Shown one piece after another: positions 1-20,736 of a stretch of 64,000 bases of DNA. Under the pieces are notes generated by a model. That model searched no databases and was not told the DNA's origin. It worked only from the letters and a program-made list of their open reading frames with translations. Every line of letters begins with the position of its first letter. The first letter of the stretch is position 1. Source of the stretch: Seriola aureovittata (Eukaryota > Chordata > Actinopteri > Carangiformes > Carangidae); assembly GCF_021018895.1 (NCBI RefSeq), contig NC_079375.1, positions 22,889,975-22,953,974 of the forward strand, read 5' to 3'. The position numbers and the translations under genes were made by a program.

Positions 1-7258
<7,258 letters not shown>

Positions 7259-8980
7259 CTACAACAAAGACAGAGAGAGAGAGAAGCTGAGGTGACTTCA
7301 GGTGGCGGGAAGGCGAGTGTGTTTCCGAGATAGTGCTGCTGCAGCGGGTCCAACGACTGCACTGAGGCAGGTGAGGACACACCTCACCTACCGGCATAAA
7401 TCAGAAATGGATGCTACGACGGAGAAGAGCTTCTTAAGAGGCCGTACTTGTTCCTGGTGTTCAGATCTTAGTGTAATGTCAGTATTATGCAATCATGGTG
7501 AACAATAAACATCTTTTGGGCGCATGTGGCTTTGAATTATTCATGTGGCATACTTGCACTCACAGTTATTAAATATTCTGTGTAAAATACTGTCTCTTCT
7601 ACCCCGGCATAAGGTGGGCCCGCTGGAGCAGACAGGATGTAAAGTGAAATCAGCGCCTTAAACAGCCCATAAGCATTTGGTCTTGTCGTCCTGATTTCCA
7701 GCCTCTCCTCTCCTCCCTCCCTCCATCCATCACTCCATCTGCTGGCATCAGATGGTCCCTCTCTCCTGACCTCCTCCATAACCTCAGCTGTGTCTGTCTG
7801 TCTGTGTACATACAGAAGCCAGTGCTCTAATTCTAATCTTATTTTCCCACTCTTTTTGTAAAACATGGACACAGGTGCTTGTAGAGTGAAGTAAAGATGG
7901 ACCGTTTGATTTGCTGCTCCAGTGTCAGTCATTAACAAACTCAAATTATGTAATAATCTTGGATATTTCACATAGATTTCCTTCCATTTTGTCAATTTGG
8001 GGGGAGACATGGACACAATACCGCGGCCAGAACAGTCTAACTAAAGTATTAGAGGACAGAATAAATAAAAAGATGTTTATATGGAGCAATTCACACAGTT
8101 CTCCGTGAGCAAAACAGCTCTATTCAATTTTCGAGGAGGTGGATATGCTGTTTATCTACTGTAATTATTTGTGTTGTAGTGTTAACTTTATTGAAGTCTG
8201 TAACAGACGTACAGTATATGCTTCCTCTGGCCATTGAGGTTGGTAGATAAAAAATATTCAGGAGGAAAATAGATTGTGTGAACTGTGTGATTTGGATGAA
8301 GTGGAAATGTTCTTTTTATGCTGAACAAATTATAATGATTTAAGAGAGTTAATTATACATGAAATGATTTGACAAAACCCTGAGATATTCTGGTGTACAG
8401 ATGATCAAAAACTGTAACGGCTGTTTAATTTGGATGTTTTTTTAAAAAACTTTGCTAAAATTGTCTCAAGTTTTTGGTAAGATAATGACGGTCTGAAGAT
8501 TTGTTTGATACAGCACTCTGGTTCTGGCCTATATGAATGTATGGTGTTTTTCTAAGCTGAGCACAGTTGTATGCATGACAGAATAATAAATAACTTCATT
8601 CATTTATTCATTCATGCTGCCTATGTTATCTGTGTATAGCAGAGGCTGCGTTTCAGGGGCTCGCTGAGTGAATAGCCTCATATTTTCAGTAAGAAAAGCT
8701 TTGAATGTGACAGAAAAATGTGTTCTCATATATACACTCTTTTTCAGCGCAGCAATAAAAACATCTTTTGCAACAACAAAACTACTTCCTGCCTATAGCT
8801 ACATGTATGTCTTAAAGCTCAAGGATTACACTTCAATTACTCATAATGGGGTTTGTTAACAGCGCTGTATGTTAATGAGCTGTTGCAATAGAGTTTATAT
8901 AACAGCAATAAAGCCACATTTATATTTTGTTCTATTTTATGAAACCATCACAGGAAACCAAGTCCTAGGGATATCATGTT

Positions 8981-9190
8981 GTACACACACACGCATGTTT
9001 GTACAGCTGTCTTTGTGGGGACGTAATGCATTCCTTGGCCCCTTACCCTAACCTTATGCCTTACCTCAACCCTTACCTTAACTCTAACATAAATCTAATT
9101 CAAACTCCAACCTTTAGACCAACCTTCAAATAGCCATTTAAATTTGTGGAGTCCCAACGAAGCACCCCATGGTCCCCACGTGTATAGTAA
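8981..9190. repeat. Interspersed repeat bounded by GTGGGGAC / GTCCCCAC
   Basis: tttgtggggac near the left and ggtccccacg near the right are inverted; the interior is a 'ccctaacct' and 'ccttacctcaaccc' run. This layout, with flanking CA repeats, is common in fish introns. Family assignment is from memory. Confidence 0.5.
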
Positions 9191-12100
9191 AAACAAAAAT
9201 ATACACACACTAAGCACCACTTCTCCCGGATGAATGCACTGCCTCTGACACAGAGTGAGACAACTTGTTCATCAGAAAAAAAAGTCAACAGCAACAAACC
9301 ACAACAACTAAAAACAACAACCACATTTTGCCCCCATGGTGCCATAGTGCAGCTTTGAGGCAGCACCAAGCGTGACTAATGAGAGAGAGAGGGGGGAAAA
9401 AAACGGACAAAACAGAGCAAAACAGCAACAACCACAGAAAACAAACAGCCGCCATATTTCCCTCCCAAAGCTCCAGAGTTTGTCTTTGAGTCTGGCTGTG
9501 CTCGCATGTTAGGAGGGCAAAACAAAGAGCGTTTCTCCAGCATCCTTGACCTTTTCCTATTTGCACGACTGGGGGCTGCAGGTGGGACAGACAGGAAGAT
9601 CATCAAACAACAAGTGTTGTTGGTGTAGGAGATGCTTAGAGTGAACTCGCGGTCACAGCAGTGTGTGAGGAGAAACCCCCAGCGGCGAGGCCACCATCGC
9701 AGCAGGCCGCACATTACGACGTCTCCGTCCGGAGTTGACTTTGGAGGGAAAGAGGAGCTTCAGAAACAGTGTGCAGCTGTGTGTGTTCTTGCCGCACCCG
9801 ATGCTCGGCTGTACATCTTGTACATCTGACTTCCCTATCAGCAACCAGGTGTGGGCCTTCAGAAGTTACACACAACACACACACACACACATACACACAC
9901 GAGCATAAACACACAGGCTGACAGGTTGGCCCAGGTCTGCAGGAGAGGATACACTGAGAATAGCAATGACCCCTGAATCTTTGGTGTCCTCTCTCTAAAA
10001 CTCAGCCTGATGTATTCATGACACATGGCACAGAGCCAACTATATGGAGTTTAAATTCAAAGTGAGTAGAGCTCAGTCTTTTACAGTGGAAACCAGCCAC
10101 TGTGTAGGCAGACTGTGCTAAATTCAGTTGATATATTTAATGCTTTCATTGGCATTTAACAAAGAAGCCATTAGAAAGCTCTGATGGTCTCCTCTGGTCT
10201 AACGCTGATGTGTTCATTAAGGGTTGCCTGTGCAGTTGCACATGAAGGAAGTCACCATGAAATGTTCATGTGCAAAACTGAAGATGGACTCAAAGTGAAG
10301 CATGTAAATCACATGAAGCCAAGTTGGACCCAACACTGAAAAGATCCAAGTCCAATATAAAACAGCTCAAAGCTGTAACAATAATAATTATAAAATGATA
10401 TTGATATATTGATGATAATATTATCATTATTATGAGTTTTATGTTTTCACTAGGTATCGGCCAGATGTGACTAGTGTTGTTAGAGCTTATCAGTTAATTC
10501 ATCAGCTGATAGTCAGAAAATTAATCAGTTTAATTAATTGATCTTTTTATTTTATTTCTTCTTTTAATGTTTTTTGTGGTGTTTGAAGCTTTTATTGCAG
10601 ACAGCAGAGAGAGATGACAAGACACGAGGGAAGACATGAGAGAGACACAACAAACGCCTGCTTGTTCCAGCTTCTCAAATTTGAGCGTTTGTTGCTTTTT
10701 CTTTGTCACATTTGACAGACTGTCTTTGAGGTTTGGACTGTTAGTCAAATAAAACAAACCATGTGACTACATCCCCCCCGAGCTTTGGGAAATTACAACA
10801 GTCACTATCTTCTGTATTTTTTTTTAGAAAACATGATTAATCTACTAAACATTTTCATGTCATCTCTCTAAAAAGAGTCATAATCAAAGGGCGAGGGTAT
10901 CTTTCTAGACTGACCACAACTCTGTCCTGCAAAGGGTGAAATACCGTCAGTGGAGCAGAGCGGCTGTCACACGTCACTTCTCTTACAGCTACAGGAAGGA
11001 GTCCCACAAACAAGTTCGTAAGTAGGGCGCAGAAAGGTTTTATGGGAAACGGAAACGCAGGTGAGGCAGAAGTAGAAACGACAGAGAGACAGCAAATTCA
11101 TAGCGCTTTACTCTGCGTAACTCAACTCAACGATATTTAGAGTTTCGGGGGTCGATGTCGAATCCACTGAAGATCAACACAACGCACTGAAAGTCAGAGC
11201 AGCGCCAGCCTCGTTAACACCGTATATATGGGATAAACCCCGTGTTCCTCATGACATCCCTCTCTCCCTTCACTGACCGCGATGTCCGCCTCTCGCTGCC
11301 CAGGTGTTGTGGCCTGTGGTGCCGGCTCCCGGGAGCCCTCTGGTCAGTGAGTCAGACAGACAGACACTCCTCTCTCCATATCCTGTTTCTCCGTCACGTG
11401 CTTCTCCAGGACCATCTGGGCTTTATGTAAGACCACACATGCCCCCCCCCCACCCCCCTTACCCAATGTCTCTCCTTCTATTTGGTTTTAATCTTTCCTC
11501 TTTTGAGTCACATTGTTGACTTCGTTGAAACTCTTGTCTCTCTCTGTCTGTCTGTCTCCCTCGGTCTCTGCTGCTTCAGGACTATAATCAAATCGACAAA
11601 GGAAGGAGCTAGTTAGATCAGGACACGTCGATTCTGGTGCCAGATTTGTGAGTTAAGAGGAATCTGATTTTTCAGGTACTGCATATCTGCAGATCTTTAA
11701 TAGACTCAAAGATGTATTTGCAAGTTCAAAAGGAGTCTCTCCTGCACAGGTTGCAGCTATGGTGTTAGATTAAAAAAAAAAAAAAAAACAGCATCACAAC
11801 CCTCCCACAACAGTATCACAAAGCATGAGCCGACTGCTCTTTACTGCTTCTACTGTGTCCACGTCGGCTGAAAATGCCGTCACTGGAATCGATTTGTCAG
11901 TCACAGTTGTCAGATGACATATTACAGTTCAATGAGGCGACTACAGGTTTCAGTCACAGTTGTTTCTGAGAGTTTTTAAGATCAGAAGTCCAAAGGTTTC
12001 AGGTGATACCAAATATTTTACATGAAATTTAATTTTTTAAAAAACCATGCAAACAGTAATGTGATCACTTGGTCTATTCTTCTTACTGAAATATTAAGTC

Positions 12101-12957
12101 TCAATCAAACTTGTTTCTCATTAGCAGCGGTCTCATTATTACACTCTGACTGCGACATTCACCACAAACACTACAAAATATTCTGGTTGGCAGCAGCTAG
12201 TGTCGGCCAGTGATTAACAAATCTGCAATCATAATCTCACAGGTTTGAGTCCAACAGTCTGTCAAACAGCCGCCGACAAAACACAGAGTCACACTAGCTC
12301 TCCTCTGTGCTAAGCTCGTCCTGAAAAGACTGCCAGCTCAGTGCCCGAGACCTGAATGCAGAGAGAAACGCTGAGCCGCGTTGTGCAGGCTCAGACTGAG
12401 AGTGACATAAGGGTGGGATCAGTGCGATTTACCCCAAAACGTGCCGCTCTACAAAGCCCTATAGGTGTAATGTGACGGGGAATGAGTGCTCTGGTGTTTG
12501 TAGGTACGGAGGATGAATGCGCAGCCCTTCAAAAACTACAGCCGAATTCCCCTAGATCTAGAGTACGCTCTCAAATCCCCGCAGCTCTGATGGAAGCTGC
12601 TCGCCGACAACAAACACGAGACTGTTGTCGTTCCCTGTCATTAAGGTGAAACGGTGCGGATTTGACACAGGAAAAGGAAAGACTGCATATTTTGTTCCTG
12701 AAACATCCACATTGTCAACAATCAACCCTGTTTAAATCAGTTGAGTCACTGTAATTTGCAATCTCAATCACTGCTCGGATGTGTGTTATTTTGGAAATGC
12801 AAAATCAGAGGATAAGTTATTGGTTTTGCTCTCACAGCAACATTAATTCAGTTTTATCCCAGATGCACTTCTCCCCTCCTGTGTTTCCTCTTGACGCTAC
12901 TCACTCTCATCCTCCCTCCTCTCACAGTCCAAAGAGAGCACTCTGGCTTTGTGGACA

Positions 12958-12960
<3 letters not shown>

Positions 12961-13006
<46 letters not shown>
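12961..13006 (+). repeat. (AC)23 microsatellite
   Basis: 46 bp of AC; shorter CA runs follow near 13050 and 13180. Confidence 0.95.
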
Positions 13007-13007
<1 letters not shown>

Positions 13008-13929
13008 ACTGGAGGACATGCACACAATCTCACATGCGTGCATTTCCATACACACACACACAGGACTATTTTGACAGACGGCAGCACAAACCTCCTGACA
13101 GCTGCAGCCATGTCTGTAAGAGATACTGTCCACTGGAGTGTAGCAAGAACTACTCACTTACTTTCATCTTATGGGCAACACACACACACACACACACTTT
13201 GTTACTTTCCCTTTCTTTTCTTTCCTTTGATGATGATCTTTGAACTTGCCTTAAGTTGGACAGTATAAGGAAGTATTATTTTCCTCTCTCACACACTTCA
13301 GTGGGTTTTCTTCTCTGAATTCAGAAAAGGTGAGCCACGATCGCTGCTACAAGAAGGAGCTGCCGAGCGCTGCTAACAATCTTTCATACAGAATTAAATT
13401 TATGACGATCGTGCAATTGCTGACTGTGTGTGGCGTTTCCAGTCTGAAAGAATCTTATTTAGTGACACCTCCTATAGAGCGAAGGCATTTACTGACAGCT
13501 CAATGCTTGCACCCTCTCTCAGGGGAAGCTGTCTCTGTCTGCACCTACACGTCTCCCTCAAAGAGACAGTTTGAGTTGCTCTTTTAAGCAAAATAGTCTA
13601 TCATTATCTGAACATTGGGGTAGATGTTCGGAAGTCAACAGTCACACACACAGAGAAAGGTTCTTTACCCTGGAAGGAATTTACCCTGAGGTAGGATTTT
13701 GATTTATTTACCACAGGTATTTCCTCATACGTGCCCCACACCTGATTTCCAGTTAGTTACCTGTTATCATTTAACTTCTGAGGTCTTAGAGGTGTTTCTA
13801 TTAACAGCTTTGTGATAATACAGCAAAGAAATGTGGTTTAAATGTTGTTAGAATGTATAGACTCTCCAATCTCCAGTTCATATTCTTGCATGATCATATG
13901 TGACTCACGGCCAGAGCTAGAAGTTCACA

Positions 13930-14009
13930 TTATGTTATGTTATGTTATGTTATGTTATGTTATGTTATGTTATGTTATGTTATGTTATGTTATGTTATGT
14001 TATGTTATG
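13930..14009 (+). repeat. (TTATG)16 pentanucleotide tandem repeat
   Basis: About 16 near-perfect TTATG units over 80 bp, the only pentanucleotide array seen in the window. The M-L-C-Y-V reading frame across it is a repeat artefact. Confidence 0.95.
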
Positions 14010-14969
14010 CTGGTACCTTTCATTTTAAAAAGGTGAATTTAAGAAAATACCCTCAGAGATTTGACTAAAACTAACATTTGACTTATTTACGACTTATTAA
14101 CTAATTCTATTTTCAATTTAAGGCCATTTTACTGCAGTTCACATTTAGTGATAATAACTGCATTACTGAGACATTTTCTTTACATTCAAAAGTGGATTAT
14201 ATTTAGTTGTGTAATTTTCCACTTATGCAAACAATGACATACAAAGTCATATATATCAATTAAAGACAGCAGATATTGTCTAAATTGATCCTGTTGACAG
14301 CCTTTAGTGTCACCTTTAGCCGCTGAGCTAACTTTAGCTAACCTAACCATTTCCCAGCTGAGAGGTCAAACTGCTGCACAGCTCTAAATATCCAGAGAGT
14401 CTGATTAAGGCGATTATATAGGATGTGCATAAAGAAAAACTCATAGACTCTTAGATTCATAGATTATTGTAGTTTTATCAATTACTACCTGCTAGCATTA
14501 GCTGTTTCTCAGTATTCAACCACTATCTAGCTGCAACATACTGAGTTGGAAAATAATGTTCAATTCAGTTCAGTTCATTTTGTAGTTCAGCTAACTCACA
14601 AAATGAATATAACTTATAAAACCCTTGAAACGAGAGGACTGTTAACAGCTTTTATTCTGCCCCTGATTTTATGGGAGACAATTGGGCATGAGGAGGTTGG
14701 GATGAGAGAGACTGTGAGAGACAGAACACACCTGATCCAAAACACATGTGTTTTTTTTTTGTTTTGTTTTTTACACGCATGTGTACCCTCAAATAAACTG
14801 TGTTATGTAATGTGCTACCCTGTGACATTGATTTATTATGGATAAAACACGCCTTAATGATCTGCAGTCACAAGGCAGAACATGAATCAAAACGACTCAT
14901 AACTCATGGGTCAAACATGTGACAAACGTCTCTGCTGTTGCCATTAGCAACTGGTATGTGATGTTGAAC

Positions 14970-14990
14970 GGGGGGGGGGGGGGGGGGGGG
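14970..14990 (+). repeat. Poly-G tract (21 G)
   Basis: Uninterrupted run of 21 G. Similar runs occur at 29514-29533, 32350-32361, 42479-42503 and 48079-48091. Confidence 0.9.
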
Positions 14991-15271
14991 ATGCAGGAAG
15001 CAGGTGCAGATAATGCATCGTCAGGACGGAGTGGAGACATCTGTCCAAACGTTGAAAGGGGAAGAGTCAAGTCAGTGTGTGTGGGCCTATGAACTTGTTC
15101 AGACTGTGTCTCCAGATCTGGGTCCAGTTGCAGTTCTGCACCTGACATAACTGATCTTTTCTTTAAGAAACTTCATGTTCTGCTTAAAAGGAGAAAATAC
15201 AAATTGGACATTGATGATACAAATGATGTGGTGACAGTATTTGGTAACTGCTGAAAGGCAGACGTCACTGA

Positions 15272-15768
15272 GGCCCTGTTCAGACCTGGTGTTAATATAA
15301 AAGCTTGAAGTTCAAGTGTGAACGCACCCAAGAAGCATTGAGGATGCATTTGAGATCCGATCACTCAGACCACATTCGGAGGTGGTCTGGGCCACATTTG
15401 TCCACATTCTTTTAGCAGTGTGGACGCAAATGCGTCCCAGGCCACATGGAAAGACCGCCTCGATACTAACGTCCTCTGCCACAGTCTGATTGGTCCCAAC
15501 ACAGTTTCATAATAAACTTAAAATATTTTACTATTTCAAATGGATGTGCAGTGTAATAATTCGCTCAGATCTTCCTTACCGCTCTTTCTCGACATATTAT
15601 CAACAAAGACAACGGACACATCTTCAGACTGGTTAAAAACAACAATGTGTACGTGTTTATTTGCATATAGGGCGGGGAAGTGAGATCCGGTGTGAACTGA
15701 CGTACTTAGAGCTTTCCATTTGTGATCAGATCACCTGACACATGTTGATGTCAGGTCTGAACAGGGTC
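15272..15768. mobile_element. Harbinger-type MITE with CCCTGTTCAGACCTG inverted ends
   Basis: Both ends carry CCCTGTTCAGACCTG in inverted orientation (15275-15289 and 15751-15765 region), and TGA flanks the unit on both sides (15269-15271, 15769-15771), a 3-bp duplication typical of PIF/Harbinger elements, although TTA/TAA is the more usual trinucleotide. It is 497 bp with no coding frame. I recognise the 'ctgttcagacctg' ends as widespread in fish genomes. Confidence 0.6.
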
Positions 15769-17265
15769 TGAGTGTTTGGTAAATCAGCTGCATCCAACTG
15801 TGATTGTTATACTATCAGCACACTATAAAGTTGACCTTTAATGCAGCCAGGGGCTCATTTGCATTTACACTGCTCTATATATCTGAAGCAGTCCCATTTC
15901 ACTTCCCCCTAATTGCATTGTAGGGCGTCATTTGATGTCTGTACTTCTACTGAATCAGACAAAGTCATGAGAGCCTCTTCACAATAAACAACAAAGAGCA
16001 GAGGAGGTACTGTCTGAAATAATATAGTGGACTATATAAATAATAATGGACCACATAATGAAAGGGTTTAAAGACCGAATCTGTGTCTCTCCGAAAGAAA
16101 CTCTCTGTAATACCAGATATGAAAAACAACTTGGTCCAACAGTGCACACCGGGGTGGACACGCGTTATTTAACTTTCCAGTGAGACGAGCAAAAAAAAAA
16201 AAAAAAAAAGCATGTAATTTTGCAGATGTTCCGCAGCCAATAATCAGGCCTCAGTGATTCAAAGTGGCACACGTAATCTCCCTCTCTCCACCTACGCAGA
16301 GTTTAGTAAACATGTCTGTCTGCAGTGAGTGAATCCACTCGGCTATTATGAGACAAAAAGCCCACCGGATCCCCCCCCCCAAAAAACAGGCCGCTCAAAG
16401 CTCTCTTTATGAGTGGGATGTGAGGTGAGAGTAATAGGCCTAAAGACAGTGTAGACCGTGGCTTCTCAACCTGCTACCATTGGGGCCACATACCAAAAGA
16501 TCCCATTGGGCAGCGGCTGAATAAATTCCCCTCCATGGCTGATTAATTGAAACCAATGGATGGGGTGTCAGGAGGAGGAAAGAGGAGGAGGAGGAGGAGA
16601 GAAAGTCAAACCCTGTCAGATGAAGGGTTGTATAGATGGCTGCCCAGAGGCTAGAGGTCACTCACAGGTTACATCACTTCACACATTCAGAGGGTCGCTC
16701 AGCATGTCAGGCATCTCCGGTTTATACTTGACGCTACAAGTCACATATATACTTGCATTAAACTTTGCTTTCAAGTGCACTTAAGGTGTTGGGTGCACAC
16801 ATCCCCAGAAATTACACATCTACAAGGTGCGATTAAATACGCAAATGGTCAGAGCATATGTCAGGGTGTGAAATAAGGTCAGTAGGAGGCTGAGGAAAAG
16901 AGAGTAACTAAAAGAGCTTGTGTGCAGTTAAAAGTGGCCATGTTAAGTTTACACTATAAAAAGTTCTTGAGAAAGATATTCTAGTCTCCTTTAGGGATGA
17001 TCTGACCTGATCTGTTTCCTAGTGGATGTAGCTTTTAATTTTCCAGGTATAAACAAGGAATACAGTCAAGTATATGATCAATGTTGCTTGTGTTGCATCT
17101 GGTAGTCTATGTGTACAGATAAGGCAAGTGATTTACAGGATTTATGTAATGCGATCACATGTTTTAAGATCTATGGTAGACAGCAGTTTTTCACCTCCAC
17201 ACAGCAGGGAAGCGCGTCTGGAGCGTGCTGACTTTTTAAGGCATCAGTACCGCTTCAACCAAAGG

Positions 17266-17688
17266 TCATCCCCCAAACCTTTCCGATGTCAGAATAGTTT
17301 GGGGTGTGTCTGACAATCTTTGTGACCTTCTGAACCACCAATTTGACGAGTATGCTAACTCCAAGTGCATGAATTTGAGGAGGAGTGATCGTCGACTGAA
17401 AGTATGCGCATTCACTCCCCCACCCAACCTTGATGGCCACCTTTTCACACCACCTCCAGTTTGTGGCTGGTATACACACTCTTGCCATTTAAAGATGGAT
17501 GGGTGACACAAATGAACCAGTGTGTCTGAAGCATACTGAACCCTTAAGCTTATATCAAACAGCTGGCACAACGCTTTGAGGTTTCTACCTGAGGTCACGT
17601 ACCAAATAGCCACAGCAGCCCGCTCAGCTACATTCTCAGCGATCACACATGGGCGACGATGCCAGCAGCCGAGATGCATCCAAAACAC
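17266..17688 (-). pseudogene. Possible HARBI1/PIF transposase relic
   Basis: A 140-codon minus-strand frame includes RAAVAIWYVTSGRNLKALCQ followed by L-F-D-I-S, which resembles the helix-turn-helix segment of Harbinger transposases (pattern 'VAIxxLATGxxxRxLxxLFxIS'). The rest of the frame does not show the catalytic D-D-E region, and the flanks show no clear ends. It could be chance similarity. Confidence 0.35.
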
Positions 17689-18383
17689 AGCAAAACTACT
17701 TCAGCGTCTTCTCTCTCTCACTCTGTCACTCGGCATTTTCCAAGACTCTCAAGTCTGCTTCCAACTTTTTCAATCGCATGTGAGTTTTACTTGGCAGTTT
17801 CATCCAGTATGCAAATGAACACCAAAATGCTCTTGTCTGGGCTGTATGGATGAGGACCAAGTCGGTTTCTCTTCAGTGAAGTGAAATCTGATCACAGACA
17901 GTCACTGAAGAGGCATTTGGGATCAATTCTAAAACCCAACCTCATCTGAAATCCATTTCAACTGGATCTAAGCACCATACCGACTACAATCAGTCAATTA
18001 AGTCAGTCTGCCTGCATGCCTCTTGCAAAATGGTTTTTGAGTTAAAACAGACAACAAACCAGTCAGACAGTTGTCTACCAATTAAATCGATAGAGCCACA
18101 TGGCCATAAAAACAAACCTGCAGGTCTCTGGTGGCCAATTTGTAATTTACAAGCACAAATGCAAAAGATTTAGCTCTTAATCAACACTAACAAGAGCTCA
18201 TAATGATCTAAAAAAAAGTGTATCACCATTTATTATAAATGGGAGTTGATGGAACTGAATTTAGGACAGTCTCAAGGTAAGTTACTGAGATATATATATA
18301 TATATATATACATTGATAATTAGGAACTATCATTACTGCACTACCTCCACCAAACTTTTAAAAACCACCATCCAGCTCCTTAC

Positions 18384-18401
18384 CTTGACATAATCTTCCA
18401 T
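18384..18401 (-). CDS. slc6a9: Candidate alternative first coding exon of slc6a9 (MEDYVK)
   Basis: On the minus strand, ctcaccATGG (close to ideal Kozak context) starts six codons, M-E-D-Y-V-K, ending at a strong donor GTAAGG (18383). The phase is 0, so splicing to the TM1 exon gives M-E-D-Y-V-K-N-G-A-V-P-G-E in frame. A TATA-like element lies about 90 nt upstream, with a GC/CACCC-rich stretch (about 18525-18650) beyond it. The splice join is inference; the peptide matches no mammalian GlyT1 isoform start that I know. Confidence 0.5.
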
Positions 18402-18486
18402 GGTGAGGAACGTGATGCAAATGCAGCATCAGCCCCCTCAGATAGTCCCAATATCCTGATGACTGAACCAACTTCTCTACCTCTGC

Positions 18487-18496
18487 TATACTTATA
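18487..18496 (-). promoter_or_regulatory. TATA-like element upstream of the MEDYVK exon
   Basis: The minus strand reads gagagcTATAAGTATAGC. Initiation about 30 nt downstream would give a 5'UTR of roughly 60 nt before the ATG at 18401. The upstream DNA (18525-18650) is rich in CCCC/CACCC, suitable for Sp/KLF factors. Confidence 0.45.
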
Positions 18497-19488
18497 GCTC
18501 TCAACTTACCAGGATGCAATCCTCACATGCCTTCCCCTGGGGGGAGGGGAAGGGGGGAACGTCTTTGTAAGAAGGAGAGGTGGGGGGCAGGGCTTAGAAG
18601 GGCCAGGAAGGGCGGGTGTGGTTGGGGCAAAGGGCAGGGGGTGGGCATTTGATATCAGAAATCAATAGGGACTGAAACTTTTCTGCACTGACAAAAAGAT
18701 GTGTGGGAGTTTTTAAATGTGCATATGGGTGTGTTCATTTACATGTGTTCAGATGATCCTACTTATACATGTGTTTTTGTGCATGTATGTGTGTGCAAGT
18801 GTTACGATCTGAGAGGTTTATTTTGGGAAAGATTGCCTGAGATAATCACTGCGATGAATCCACAATTGTCACTGGATTTTCAGCGCAGGGGTGTGTGTGC
18901 CAGCTACATGCAAGATCCATGGAAATACCGTGAATCTATTCATACATTTTTTTGGTATCTGCAGAGGACCAATCTGTTTTGACAGTCTCTTTCACCGTCC
19001 ATTGTCTGCGAGTGCAGGATGACAGCACCCTGTCAAAGCATCTTGAAGATAATCTCCCAATCCAATTCAGAAATAGACTGTTCTCTATTAAAACAATGGG
19101 ATTACACGAGTGTGAGGGAACGGCAGAGATGGGAAGAGACAGAGTGAAATAGAGACAGCGGCTGAAAGCTCTTCGAGAGAACGACAGTAACAGGGAAGGA
19201 GGGAAAAAAAGGTTTGGAGACAGAGGGACAAGAGGCAGTGATGGTTAATGTGTGCAGACAGACAGACAGGCAGGTCTAGCTGGAGCTGGCTGCAGCCGCG
19301 TCCACCCACCCATCTCCACCCACACCCCTCCCCCGCTTGTTCACTCATTTGCTTAACAAGTTCATTTGTGCGTAGGCCTTCATCGGGTATGGCTGTCAAG
19401 TGATGCGCGAGACTGGCCCGCGGAACTGTTGGCCTCTCGCAAGCTGTTCACCTGCATCCCTCTCACCCCTGCACCCCCCCCACCCCAC

Positions 19489-19490
<2 letters not shown>

Positions 19491-19551
<61 letters not shown>
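19491..19551 (+). repeat. (CA)n microsatellite
   Basis: About 60 bp of CA directly after a C-rich run. Confidence 0.95.
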
Positions 19552-19554
<3 letters not shown>

Positions 19555-20596
19555 TGCATGTCTTTCAGCTTGCACAAGAGCATACAGACATCTATTTCCA
19601 CAATATCAGCTGCGGAACTGGAACTGAAATTGTTTGATGGCGTCTTTTGCTGATTGTGGAGCTGAAATAATGGATTGATGGATTAGCTGATAAACAAAAA
19701 ACAAACTCAAATACTTTGATAATCAAGTGATTATAGTGATCATGTCATTCATCGAGGAAAATGGCAAACATCTTTTGATTCAAGCTAAAAACATGAGGAT
19801 TTGCTGATGTGATAGGAAACTAAATACTGTTGGTCAGCCAGAACACAGTTTCTTCTGAATGAAGCCTGGGAGGTGTCGTGGAGAAAAAAAAAAACATATG
19901 TACATAAATTAATAGTTTGTCCTCTTGACTTAATATTAATTAATAACATCATATTATATATTTTGCATCCTCCTCTCTTGTAGTGGGCAGCAAAAGTCTT
20001 TGGCCCAGTGCAATCAGTCGGACAGATGTTTCCAGAAGATGACAACATTTTTAGTTTTTACAGCGATAAAGTCAATTATCCTGTGAGATACATCTAAGGA
20101 ACTAAAAGGTAACACACTGTTGTATTGAACAGGTAGTCTGTCCACATTTCTCAATTCAAGATCACTTCATTCGTACAAATTATTATTTTTTCCAATGACA
20201 TCTCCCAGACTGTATTTCTGTTACTTTATAGATCAATTAGTGGAGAAAATCAGATTGACTGATAATGAAAATAATAAGTGGGTTCAGTTGTAGTTGATGT
20301 TTGAGTTGTGGGAAAAATTTTCTCTCTGGAATCAGCTCTGATAGAAAGTATCACTTATTTAATGAAACAGATGCTGTAACGGATGAGTTATTGATATTTA
20401 CTTTAGAAATCTTTCTGTCTTTCTTCCTAATACAAACACATATCAGGCTCCATCATCAGTCTCCCATCTCTGTTGTTTGTCCTTGTTTTGCTTCATTGTT
20501 TTAGCCCTCTTCACTTGAGGCAGCATTAACAACCATCATCTCTGTGGAGTTGCCCTCAATCCTCACACTGCAAGTGTGCTGCTTCAACAAGAGTGT

Positions 20597-20736
<140 letters not shown>

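Larger units (their letters stand above)
7259..18383 (-). other. slc6a9 intron between the 18.4-kb candidate first exon and the TM1 exon
   Basis: About 11 kb with no exon I can support. It holds microsatellites, a pentanucleotide repeat, a GTCCCCAC-ended repeat, a Harbinger-type MITE and a possible HARBI1 relic (listed separately). 7300-8950, 9200-12950, 13200-13900 and 14010-15270 show nothing further apart from short poly-A and poly-G tracts. Confidence 0.6.

Noticed and set aside
13930..14009. CRISPR-like regular array
   Set aside because: It is a simple pentamer tandem without spacers, in a vertebrate genome.
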